A stretch of DNA of 64,000 bases from Lepus europaeus (Eukaryota; Chordata; Mammalia; Lagomorpha; Leporidae): positions 71,471,297-71,535,296 of the forward strand of contig NC_084836.1 in the NCBI RefSeq assembly GCF_033115175.1, read 5' to 3'. Positions 54,084 through 64,000 of the stretch are shown here, one piece after another; within the stretch, counting starts at the first letter, position 1, and the number at the start of each line of letters is the position of its first letter. A model generated the notes under the pieces. It saw only the letters and a list, made by a program, of their open reading frames with translations. It had not been told where the DNA came from and searched no databases. A program made the position numbers and the translations under genes.

Positions 54084-54335
54084 GAGAGGTCTTCCATCCA
54101 CTTGTTCACTCTCTAAGTGGCCACAACAGCCAGAGCTGCACCGATTCAAAGCCAGGAGCCAGGAGCTTCTTCTGGGTCTCCCACATGGGTGCAGGGGCCC
54201 AAATACTTGGGTCATCTTCTACTGGTTTCCCCAGTCATGGCAGAGAGCTGAATTGGAAGTGGAGCAGCCAGGCGCCCATATGCGATGCTGGCACTGCAGG
54301 CGGAGGCTTTAACTGGTAAGCCACAGCACCAGCCC
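53984..54335 (-). mobile_element. CSINE with long (GA)n
   Basis: AATAGATTTAATTTATTTAT, (GA)n about 54040-54087, head AAGCCACAGCACCAGCCCC. Confidence 0.9.
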
Positions 54336-54377
54336 CTCCTATTTATTTTGGGGGGGGGGTTGATAAAAATTGTCTTT

Positions 54378-54701
54378 TTTTTTTTGACAGGCAGAGTGAT
54401 AGTGAGAGAGAGAGACAGAGAGAAAGGTCTTCCTTTTGCCGTTGGTTCACCCTCCAATGGCCACTGCGGCCAGTGCATCTCACTGATCCGAAGCCAGGAG
54501 CCAGGTTCTTTTCCTGGTCTCCCATGTGGGTGCAGGACCCGACGACTTGGGCCATCCTCCACTGCCTTCCCGGGCCATAGCAGAGAGCTGGCCTGGAAGA
54601 GGGGCAACCGGGATAGAATCCGGCGCCCCGACCGGAACTAGAACCCGATGTGCCGGCGCCGCAAGGCGGAGGATTAGCCTGTTAAGCTATGGCGCCGGCC
54701 T
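54378..54701 (-). mobile_element. CSINE2-type (young), full length
   Basis: Perfect 12-bp TSD AAAATTGTCTTT at 54366-54377 and 54702-54713. Confidence 0.94.
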
Positions 54702-54777
54702 AAAATTGTCTTTCATACAATTCATTGAATGCTATACTTAACAAAATGCTGATCACATATGTATAAAATTAAATGTA

Positions 54778-55139
54778 TGGGGCCGGTGCTGTGGCACAGT
54801 GGGTAAAGCTGTTGCCTCTAGTACCAGCATCCCATGTGGGCGCCAGTTCGGTTCACGGCTGCTCAACTTCTCTGCTTATGTTCTGTGAAAGTGGTGGAAG
54901 ACGGCCCAAGATTTTGGGCCCCTTCACCCTCATGGGAGACCCAGAAGAAGCTCCCTGGCTCCTGGCTTCGGATTGGCGTGGCTCCAGCCATTGTGGCCAA
55001 TTGAGAAGTGAACCAGTGGATGGAAGCCTTCTCTCTCTCTCTCGCTCTCACTCTCGCTCTCGCTCTTGTTCTCACTCTCTCTCTCTACCTCTCCTTCTCG
55101 CTCTGTGTAACTCTTTCAAATAAATAAACAAATATTCAA
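54778..55139 (+). mobile_element. CSINE, full length with expanded (TC)n
   Basis: Perfect 13-bp TSD AAAATTAAATGTA at 54765-54777 and 55140-55152; an irregular CT-rich tract at about 55030-55105. Confidence 0.94.
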
Positions 55140-55152
55140 AAAATTAAATGTA

Positions 55153-56095
55153 AACAGATGTTAGTAAAGAGTAAGTGTTAGAATAAGAAAGGGAAGAGGA
55201 AAGGTGGTGGGAAGGCAGGTACAGTGGGAAGAATTACCAAGATCCTAAAGTTGTAATGGTAAAATATTAAGTTTGCAACTGCAAAGCAGTCCTGTAAATT
55301 CCTATGGACTTACTTCTAAGGGTACAGCTTAACAACTAGCCATAAGACCTCAAAATCCCTTAAGCTGGCTGATAAAAATAGCAGCCTAAATGTTATAAAG
55401 ATCAAATAGGTAGGAATAAGTGGTAGGGTGACCATATAGATAGGATCAAGTTATAAAGTGATCACATAAATAGGACTAAGTGTTTGGAAACTATAATAGA
55501 ATTAAAAAGGTGTGAAGGTTCCAACATGGGAAGCAGTCCATATGCAGACTCATAGAATTACAATAGCTTCAAGTAGCACTCCAACCTCAGAATCAGCCCT
55601 AAAGGCATTCCAATCTTATTGGAAAGCCCAGGAGGAGCATTGCAGGCAATGAAAGCCAAGACATTCTGGGAAAAAAAGGTCCTACATAAAGGACCCCTGT
55701 GAGTGAGACCCCAGTGGAAAGAAATGACCACCAAAGAAGGTCATTTCTCTGAAGGTCATTTTCTCTAAGGGAGGTGAGAACTTTTACTTTGGTTATGGCT
55801 TTGTCAAGCCAGTGGATCCAAAAGGCTTCCATAGCTGAGGCAGCTCATGTCAAGAGCCTTGGGTGATCACTGATGTCATACATAAGAGTTTTATTTGTTA
55901 AATAAACAGTAAGAATCACTGTGCACTAGCTTCTCATGCAGGACCTCTGTCCCCAAAGAGTTGTATTGTGAGACCTCATAGTAAAATTTGTTCTCAAGAA
56001 TCACTTCCTTTTAGTGTATTAAAAGGAGGATAATACTATGTCTCATAAGTTAAAGTTGTGCTTAAGAGCTCACAAGAGATGTACCGTCCTTGGGT
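55153..56095 (+). mobile_element. L1 3' UTR, older subfamily
   Basis: ACATGGGAAGCAGTCCATAT, GACTCATAGAATTACAATAG and AAAGCCAAGACATTCTGGG parallel the L1 3' UTR at 15620-15900. Ends near the opposed L1 tail at 56105. Confidence 0.8.
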
Positions 56096-56104
56096 TCTTC
56101 TTTA

Positions 56105-56880
56105 AAGACAATTTTATTTTTTTTAAAGAAATATTTAATAAATACAAATTTCATAGGTACAGCTTTTGGAATATAGCAGTTCTTCCTCCCATACCCGCCC
56201 TCCCACCCCCACACGGTCCCATCTCCTACTCTCTCTCCCATCCCATTCTTCATTAAGGTTCATTTTAAATTATCTTTATATACAAAAGATTAACTATATA
56301 CTATGCAAAGATTTCAACAGTTTGAATACAGACACATACAGACACATAAAATATAAAGTGCTGTTTGAAGGCAAGTTTTACCATTAATTCTCATAGTACA
56401 ACACATTAAGGACAGAGGTCCTACATGGGGAGTGAGTGCACAGTGACTCCTGTTGCTGATTTAACAATTGACACTCTTATTTATGATGTCAGTGATCAAC
56501 CAAGGTTCTTGTCATGAGTTTCCAAGGCTATGGAAGTCTTTGAATACACAAATCCATATTTAGACAAGGCCTTAAGCAGAGTGGAAGTTCTCTCCTCTCT
56601 GAAGGGAGAGAACTTCAGAGAGGAGAGAACTTCTTTGACGGCCCTTTCTTTCCACTGGGGTCTCATTCACAGAGATCCTTTGTGTAGATAATTTTTTGCC
56701 ACAGTGTCTTGTCTTTCCATGCCAGAAATGCTCTCATGGGATTTTCAGCCAGACCTGAATGCCTTAAGGGCTGATTCTGAGGCCAGAGTGCTGTTTAGGG
56801 CATTTGTTATTCAATGAGTCTGCTATGTGGCCTGCTTCCCTTGTTGGATCATTCTCTCCTTTTTAATTCTATCTAGACAA
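56105..56880 (-). mobile_element. L1 3' end, opposed orientation
   Basis: TTTAATAAATACAAATTTCA, CCATCCCATTCTTCATTAAG and ACATTAAGGACAGAGGTCCT follow the antisense L1 3' tail as at 47590-48560. It contains a perfect 21-bp inverted repeat at 56584-56633. Confidence 0.85.
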
Positions 56881-57049
56881 TTAATTTTCTAAAAGGAAAG
56901 AAGTGAGAGGAAAGAAGGGAAAAAATAAGCAAAATCACATTTGAGAAGCAATAACATAGAACAGGCCTTATCTAGACTGTTGAGGAACAGTACTCTTAGT
57001 TTTTTATGCCATTATTTCTTTCTTTTATCATTCTTTCTGTTTTTTTTTT

Positions 57050-57180
57050 CTTTCTCAGACTAAACAGGAGAGGGAGGAGGAAGGGGGAGGGAGTAAATGG
57101 GAGGGCGGGTACAGTGGGAAGAATTACTAAGTTCTTAATATTGTATTTATGAGATACATACAAATAAAAAATAAAATGAT
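57050..57180 (+). mobile_element. L1 3' terminus
   Basis: ACAGTGGGAAGAATTACTAA, TAATATTGTATTTATGAGAT and an A-rich end; similar to 55200-55275. It may be the real tail of the 55153-56095 copy, displaced by the opposed L1. Confidence 0.6.
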
Positions 57181-57846
57181 AGGTCTCCCCCCAAAAATGT
57201 CATACTGTGACTTCTGAAGAACCTTAGATATCAGATGATAATTTGCAATACATACAGATAAAAATTATGGGATCATAAAATTCTATGTCTAGGGCAAATT
57301 TTTTATTCATATATAGACTTTGATGGCCAATGGAAATGTTTTGATTTCTTTTAAGCTCAGAAAAAAAATTGACTATAATGTAGGCTGAATTATATTTGTA
57401 ACAATGCAACAGTAATATGTGAATTTTAATTTTTGTGAGAAAAGGGGCTCCAAAGATAAAACTATATAATGCTCATAGAAGTCATAATGTGGTCCTGCTC
57501 CCTACTTCATAAACAGCACATTTAACTTAACAGAACTTTATTATACACAGAGCATTTTCTCAACCACTAACTCAACTGGTTTCCAAGTAATTCTGAGAAT
57601 TATCACAAAATTCTTATACCTGTGATAGGGAATTTTATCCCCGTCTTTCTCGTGAGAAGTACGATATTCAGGAATATTTTACAATGTATGTTGATGAGTT
57701 GAAGAACCAAGAGATAAATTACATTTTTTTCCTATTTATCAGCCTAATGTCCAGGCTTGGTCTGTAGTGGAAAGCAACACTTTTCTTACTTTGACATTTA
57801 GAGTTCTTCCTCATCTACTCTTAACCTTTCAGTTACTTTGGTGACC
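57181..57846. other. Intergenic, nothing recognised
   Basis: AT-rich, no coding frame or clear repeat. Confidence 0.5.
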
Positions 57847-58170
57847 TTTTTTTTTTTTTTTTTGGAAAAAATTCATTTATTTTAAAGGCATAAAGAGAGA
57901 CAGAGACAGAGTGCTTTTACTTGCTGATTTACTTCCAAATGCCTTCAGTGGCTGGCACTGGGCCAGACCAAAATCAGCAGTCCAAAACTCAATCCATCTC
58001 TCCCACATGGGTGGTAGGGACCCAAGCCCTTGAGCCATCATCTGTTGTCTTGCAGGGTGTGAATTAACATGAAGCTGGAATCAGTGGTGCTCAGACTTGA
58101 AACCAGACACACCGATATGGGAAGTGGGTGTCTCAGGAGGATCTTAACCACTGTGCCAAACACCTGCCCC
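57847..58170 (-). mobile_element. Old CSINE
   Basis: Poly-T, AAATTCATTTATTTTAAAGG, GCTGATTTACTTCCAAATGC, head CTGTGCCAAACACCTGCCCC. Confidence 0.87.
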
Positions 58171-58429
58171 AATTTTGGTCACTTTTGATAACAAAAAACC
58201 CATTTTTTCCCCTATGACTTTGCTTCACTTCTTTCAAAATATCTTCCCCTTAATTCCACCAACCCAAATTTTCATGGGCTTTCTAATTTCGCCTGTAAAC
58301 CTGCTTTTTCTTATAGCCTGTTTTGACTGCTCCCTTCGCTGAGCACAGCTCTCTGTTGGAGTCATTGACTCCCTGCTCTCAGTTACTTTATGTTACGTGG
58401 TGAAAACTCTCTTACAGTTCTGTTTTTTA

Positions 58430-58585
58430 AATTTTTTCCCCAGAAACCTTTTATTTAAGGAATATAAACTTCATACATTTCATAATTACAATTTTAAGAA
58501 CATGGTGATTCTTCCCACCACTCTTCCTCCTCCCTCTCCTATTCCCATTCTTATTTTTTACTACGATCTATTACTTACAGTTCTC
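58430..58585 (-). mobile_element. L1 3' end, short
   Basis: CCTTTTATTTAAGGAATATA, CATACATTTCATAATTACAA and ACATGGTGATTCTTCCCACC; same terminus type as 47215-47578. Confidence 0.78.
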
Positions 58586-58825
58586 TTTTAAAATTGTCTT
58601 GCATCCTCTTGCCCTAGGTATCAGCTGGGTGTCAGAGGGGGCAGAACCATGAACAGTTTATATTAATGGTGATTCTATATATAAACCCATTTTGAACCTG
58701 AATTTATGGCGTTATATAGTAAGTCATTGTCCTATGTAAAGACTCTTCATCTGAACATTTTTAGGCTAATTTACTAGTTTTCTTTTTTGCCCCCTACACT
58801 TTTTCCATGGCAGTCTTCTGTTTCT

Positions 58826-59161
58826 TTTCTTTCTTTTTTTTTGGATAGGCAGAGTGGATAGTGAGAGAGAGAGAGACAGAGAGAAAGGTCTTCCTTTTTG
58901 CCGTTGGTTCACCCTCTAATGGCCATCGTGGCTGGTGCATCTCGCAGATCCGAAGCCAGGAGCCAGGTGTTTCTCCTGGTCTCCCATGCGGGTGCAGGGC
59001 CCAAGGACTTGGGCCATCCTCCACTGCCTTCCCGGCCACAGCAGAGAGCTGGCCTGGAAGAGGGGCAACCAGGATGGAATCCGGAGCCCCGACTGGGATT
59101 AGAACCCATTGTGCTGGCGCCGCAAGGCGGAGGATTAGCCTGTTAAGCCACGGCGCCGGCC
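58826..59161 (-). mobile_element. CSINE2-type (young), full length
   Basis: TSD CAGTCTTCTGTTTCT (58811-58825) and CAGTCTTCTATTTCT (59162-59176), one mismatch. Confidence 0.93.
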
Positions 59162-59176
59162 CAGTCTTCTATTTCT

Positions 59177-60960
59177 ATGCAAATATTTAGTCTTGTTCAT
59201 TGAGAAAGTCTTACTTCTGACCCTCTGGTTTCGCCAGCAATCTGTGGCCAGGTGTTAACTCATCAAGAGAAGCTTAGATTCTGATCCCTTTAACAAACCA
59301 GTAGTCCAAGCACAAATCCGTCTTAGAACCACGTTTAGTTTACCTGTGTGGCTGGAAAGACAGGGCAGTTCCGCCTGGGCTCGCCTGCAGGGTGTTAGCT
59401 TAGACCCTGCGATGGTGAAGTGCAGTCAGCCTGAGAAATTACTTTTGAGGACCCTGCACGGAAAACATTGCAAACATAATGGAAAGCAAACACTTTCATT
59501 TGGAATTTGGACCAGAAGAGTCAAATGATGAATGTTCTATCTAAATTTTTGAGTATTTCAAAGTATTTGTGGTTGGGGCTGTGCAGAAAATTCTTTTCAT
59601 TCTTGCAATTTCACTTACAAGGAGAAGCTGACCACCGCATCCACAGGGGCTTCAAATGCTCATTCCAAGAACATGGTGGCATTGCTGGAGACCAATTTTC
59701 CCTCTGCCCTTCATCTGCATTTCATATGAACAAAGTCAGCAGTGACTTATCTCACTTGGTTTTCAAGCTCTCATAAAGACGTCTCCCTATCCCTCCATCA
59801 CTGACCATAACCTCAAACGAATGTTGGTGATTTCTTTAATGAAAAATGATTTAGTTTAAATCCTAGGCCAAGTAGGCATAAAAAAGTCAACCTTGCAGTC
59901 GCTCCTCAGAAGGGAAGGTGGTCAGTGTCTTAATGTTGCATAAATAAACAGTTCAATGTGTTAAAAGTCAAAAGACCCTAGTTCAGTGGGAATACAGGCA
60001 TGGATGTAATCCTGAGGTATAAAAGGTGAGTGTCAGATTTAGAATATGGGATAACAGCAGGAAGTGGAGAAAGGGAAAGACAATGAAGTTGATCATGGCA
60101 GGGCTGAAGACACCAAAGAGAATTTTAGGTTGTCTTAGATAAACTCCCAGGTCGCCATTCTGCCAACACAGACACTTCTTTTCTATTGCACACGTAGTCA
60201 TTTTTATTAATTACCCTTACAGAGATGAGGTAGAATATTGGGTATGGGTATGATTTTGTTACTCTTAGAAAGTCCAGTAAAATAAGAATCTTCCCTAATT
60301 TAGCTGTTAAGGCAGAAAATCATGTAGTTGTTTCACTGCCTGAAGGATCAAGCCCAGAGCTGAAAACAACTCTGAGGGAAACGAATCTCCATTGCCCAAT
60401 GTCGCTTAAAGGGCAAGCTAACTGATGACTGGTTTCTATAAAACAAGGGATGCAGCAAGGCCTGGCACAGAGCTTTTCCCACACAGGGACTGAAAGCTCT
60501 TGCTGCAGAGGAGTAAGGGAAGGATGTGTGTGGAAGGCCAGCCTGCACACGGTGGCTGAAGGATGCAGAGGCTGGAGGGTCAATGTTCAGACGCTTGGTG
60601 CGTGAGGAGCAATCTGACATAGGAGAAGTCAGGACTAAAACCCAACTTCATTTACTTCACATTATTCACACCAACTATATGCAATATGTGAGAGAAACAC
60701 CCAAATAACAAAACTTGGGAAGTTAGAGGATCAGGGAAGTACAAGCACAAAGAACAGTGTGGATACAGAAAATGAGGAAATATTAGTATGTTAGGGGTAT
60801 AATTCAGTAAAGACAACATGGATATACCACATAATATGGCATCCAGAGTTACATATATATTACATATTATACACATTTTTTCTTCTACTTATGAGAGATA
60901 ATATATGGCATTGGCCTATTTTACATTCTCAGGTTTTTGAGGTTAATCCTAGCATCTTTC
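59177..60960. other. Intergenic, mostly single-copy
   Basis: Nearly 1.8 kb without SINE or clear L1. No coding exon recognised on either strand; a brief AGTCAAAAGACCCTAGTTCA recalls L1 3' UTR sequence at 36090. Confidence 0.5.
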
Positions 60961-60964
60961 ACTA

Positions 60965-61275
60965 AAAGTTTATTTTATTTTCATTGAAATTACAAACATT
61001 GATATGTGCACACAAAAACTCATATGCAAATATTTCATAGTAGCATTATTTAAAAGTCAAAAGATGGAAACAACCCAAATGACCACCAACAGATCAATGG
61101 ATGAATAAAATGTGTTCTTTCCAAATAATGAATCCTTTTCTTTCTAAAAAATTTTAACTGATGTGTCAAACTTGTGGATATTTAGGGGGAACAATGTATA
61201 CATTGCATAATGTCCAATCAGTGTATCCATTTCCCCAAATATTTAAAATGTACTTAAGGTGAAAACTTAAAAGAT
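60965..61275. mobile_element. Old L1M fragments
   Basis: 60965-61130 (GATGGAAACAACCCAAATGA, + strand) is from the L1 ORF2 end region; 61140-61265 (CATTGCATAATGTCCAATCA) resembles the old L1 terminus at 31490. Confidence 0.6.
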
Positions 61276-62365
61276 CCTTTTTAATTTTTTTTAAAAAGAG
61301 AACTATACAGTATACTGTGGAACAAACGCAAGAACTTTGCAGGCATATTTAACTCTAACACGGTGTTAGAAAAACCTCTCCCAATCCCTCCTTCCCCTAA
61401 ACTGCTGGCCTCCGGTAGCCACTGTTATCCCCTTAGAGGTTCTTACCATTCTCCTGGCTTTTCTTGGAGGATGCAGCTGCATACATTCTGTCTTTCCCAA
61501 GCTTATCATGGGTAGAGTCTTCTTACAACCCCTGTTCCAGAAGTTTGATTCTTGGAGGAGTAGACAGAGTTTTTCTTTCTTGTCAATGAGAAAAGAACAC
61601 AGAATAATTTGAGCTCTGTAAGCAACAGATATGTCACAGACTCAGGGCTATTCTTCTGAACACCTTAACCCATACTGCTGTTGCACTGCAATGGAGGACA
61701 CTATAAAAAAAAGTTAGGGTCATATTCTCTAACGAAGTTTGTATTCTTAACACTAAGTGTAATTTCTTTAAAACCTTCTAATTAGATCTCAGATGCAGTA
61801 ATGTGCTCTCTATTTTTTATTCTGTGATTTGGAACACTTTTCCAAAGTCATCTTAAAAAGGAGTTCTCCTACACAGCTAACCAGCAGGTTGTCTGTGCTC
61901 CAGTCGTCATGGGCTGGATTGGGTCCCCAAGGGAAGCTGGGCCAACATCCTGTATTCCCTACAGTCTCAGCCTGAAGCCAAGCCTTGGACTTGACAACTG
62001 CAAAACTTTCGGTTAACTGGGAAGCTAAACTTACTTTGAGGCACAAGGGACTCTGTCTAAAGCAGTAATACAACATTCCTAAGTGAAGGCAATAATTTAA
62101 ATCATAGATGAGAACTCTATTAGGTTTCAGGGGCCTGAAAAATGGGAGCATGAGAAGGAAATTTATTTTTTAATTGTTTATTTTTAATATCTTAAGCTTT
62201 AACAATTTTAATTTTGACATAGTCACTTCATATATAGATATTATATACATATTCACTTTTTTCTCAAAAACGGGGATATTAACATCACAGAATGTCAGAT
62301 TCATGACAATGATTATCAATTGGGGAAAGAAGGGTATATTGTCATGTGTAAGACATCTATAATTC
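61276..62365. other. Intergenic, nothing recognised
   Basis: Single-copy-looking. The 113-codon antisense frame at 61810-62151 has no recognisable domain. Confidence 0.5.
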
Positions 62366-62366
62366 A

Positions 62367-62708
62367 GGCCGGCGCCGTGACTCAATAGACTAATCCTCCG
62401 CCTTGCGGCGCCGGCACAATGGGTTCTAGTCCTGGTCAGGGCGCCGGATTCTGTCCTGGTTGCTCCTCTTCCAGGCCAGCTCTCTGCTGTGGCCCGGGAG
62501 TGCAGTGGAGGATGGCCCAAGTGCTTGGGCCCTGCACCCCATGGGAGACCAGGAGAAGCACCTGGCTCCTGGCTTCAGATCAGCATGGTGTGCTGGCTGC
62601 AGCGTGCCGGCCGCGGCGGCCATTGGAGGGTGAACCAATGGCAAAGGAAGACCTTTCTCTCTCTCTCTCACTATCCGCTCTGCCTGTCAAAAAACAAAAA
62701 CAAAAAAG
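62367..62708 (+). mobile_element. CSINE2-type (young), full length
   Basis: GGCCGGCGCCGTGACTCAAT to TGCCTGTCAAAAAACAAAAA. It abuts GAAGACCTCTCTCTCTC (62709 on), the (TC)n end of another SINE. Confidence 0.93.
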
Positions 62709-62711
62709 AAG

Positions 62712-62712
<1 letters not shown>

Positions 62713-62755
<43 letters not shown>
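62713..62755 (+). repeat. (TC)n microsatellite, probably a SINE remnant
   Basis: Twenty or so TC units after GAAGACC, as at the 3' end of a sense CSINE, without the rest of that SINE. Confidence 0.85.
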
Positions 62756-62759
<4 letters not shown>

Positions 62760-62775
62760 GCCTCTCCTTCTCTCA

Positions 62776-63489
62776 TCAATTCTTGAACTGCACCTGCCAT
62801 AGTAAGTGTGTCTCCAGGCCCCATCTTGCCAGAGCCAATATGAGTCACCTGGACAAAATTCATTGGTTCTCCAATCACGGCCCCGTCAATCCTTTGCTTC
62901 TTCTTGGGGGGATGGGGTTTGTTTCTCTATCATACAGTTTGTGCCAAAATTCATTCATGTTCCCTGATGGTTCCAGCTTCAATCTTCTAACCCCACACGG
63001 CTCTAGCCCTGGTGCTGGGACCACCCACTCCTCGCTGTCCCCAGGTGCGAAGAAAACCTGGGTTCACTCAGCAGGACAGGTTTAGAGAAAGTGGGATCCT
63101 TGGAGCCCTTCGCCACGCAGTCAGTAACTGAGACCCCGAGAGGCTAACAGGGCAGCCAAGTACCAGGCTGTGTCTTCACCCCGGCGGCGTGGAAGCCTGC
63201 TCCTCTTGGGCATTCAGGCGTCCAGCTGCAGCCGGTCGGGAGGCTCCCGCTCGGTGCCTGCCAGTGCTGGGCTCCTGGGCTGGCTCTCGGCGCAGTGTGG
63301 GGAGCTGAGGGCAGAAACGGGGGGCAACGAGATTACAAAACGCATGAGGCTGGGAGCGGAGCGCACAGCTGCCTCTGGGTTCTGAGCAAATTTTATTACT
63401 CTTTCCCTTTCTAATATTCTAATGTAATATTTGATTCCTCAGAATATTTGATTCCTCAGAATATCCATTTGATAAGTATTTATAAAAGT
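62776..63489. other. Single-copy region with CpG-rich patch (about 63165-63375)
   Basis: The patch is clearly GC- and CpG-richer than its surroundings (CCCCGGCGGCGTGG, AGCCGGTCGGGAGG, GGAGCGGAGCGCACAG). No coding exon or known repeat is recognised. Confidence 0.5.
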
Positions 63490-63775
63490 TTATTTAGTTA
63501 TTTTAAACAATTTATTTATCTGAGAGGCAGCGAGCAAGAGAAATCCAATGCACTGGTTCACCCTCTAAATACCCATAACAGCTGTATGCTAGGGCCAAGA
63601 AACCCATTCTAGGTTTGCCACGTGGGTGCAGGGACTCAGCTGCTTGAGTTGTGGCCACTGCCTCTCAGGCTGTGTGCATTGGCAGGAAGCTGGAGTCAGG
63701 ACCATAGCCAGGAATTGAATCCAAGCACTCTGACATGGGATGGGAGCTATGTCAAAACTGCTCTGTCAAAAACCT
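63490..63775 (-). mobile_element. Old CSINE
   Basis: ACAATTTATTTATCTGAGAG, TGGTTCACCCTCTAAATACC and GGCAGGAAGCTGGAGTCAGG in antisense CSINE order; head AAAACCTGCACA. Confidence 0.8.
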
Positions 63776-64000
63776 GCACACTATGTATCTGAATATCACT
63801 CGTTCAAAGCTAAACCAATCATTTCTTTTGAAATTCTCTCTTATCAGTTTTTCCACTCTCAGGTACTGCTATGCCCCAGTGTTGAAGTTGGAAAACCGAC
63901 AGCTTTCTCCAAGATTAGATTAGCTATCCATAAGGTATCTAACCTGTCCACTTATGTCTCTAAAGCAAACACGTTTATCAAGTCACCAAAATATTTCCCT

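Noticed and set aside
62489-63085. 198-codon + strand open frame
   Set aside because: Starts in a CSINE2 and crosses a (TC)n run into single-copy DNA; no domain, composition not protein-like.
59177-64000. Possible olfactory receptor or other gene expected by human synteny right of LALBA
   Set aside because: No seven-helix receptor text or other recognisable exon in any frame; the expected neighbour may lie beyond the window.

Overview
This window is mammalian nuclear DNA, almost certainly from a leporid lagomorph (rabbit or hare). The main evidence is the lagomorph-specific tRNA-derived SINE (C repeat, CSINE), present in more than 50 copies on both strands, plus lagomorph-type L1 3' ends and an alpha-lactalbumin whose sequence looks rabbit-like. 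SINEs alone cover roughly a quarter of the window. One run of 200 N (2501-2700) is an assembly gap.

Two host genes are supported, both on the + strand. The left end holds the last three coding exons and 3' UTR of KANSL2 (NSL histone acetyltransferase complex subunit), ending at 6979 with a poly(A) signal near 7530. Its last intron appears to use a GC-AG rather than a GT-AG splice pair. The complete milk-protein gene LALBA lies at 33.67-38.72 kb: four exons, intact 141-codon reading frame, TATA-like box and a good match to the published alpha-lactalbumin 'milk box' about 140 bp upstream of the start site. The KANSL2-LALBA order and shared orientation match human 12q13. Between them is an RPS12 processed pseudogene (8.37-8.77 kb). 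From 39 kb to the right end I see no convincing host coding gene.

The rest is transposon stratigraphy. 1-24 kb: SINE clusters, several nested with readable target-site duplications (TSDs). 24.4-26.8 kb: an old + strand L1 carrying a 37-nt antisense U2 snRNA fragment. 30-31.2 kb: a broken inverted repeat around a MER2-like Tigger element. 36.2-37.26 kb: three SINEs stacked at nearly one site in LALBA intron 3. 40.4-44.9 kb: an unusual composite element on the - strand. It has a full L1 5' UTR and an uninterrupted 347-codon ORF1, but in place of ORF2 a ~2 kb segment containing a retroviral gag/pro fossil, then a standard L1 3' tail, all between one pair of TSDs and inserted in an older L1. 45.56-46.75 kb: a decayed mariner transposon. 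47.6-52.0 kb: a 5'-truncated L1 with most of ORF2. 55-57.2 kb: opposed L1 3' ends. The right end (59-64 kb) is mainly single-copy sequence with one CpG-rich patch.

The strongest candidate for something undescribed is the ORF1-only L1/ERV composite at 40.4-44.9 kb. It resembles in design the known 'half-L1' (HAL1) elements that keep ORF1 and lose ORF2. Whether it is a family or a single accident cannot be decided from this window.
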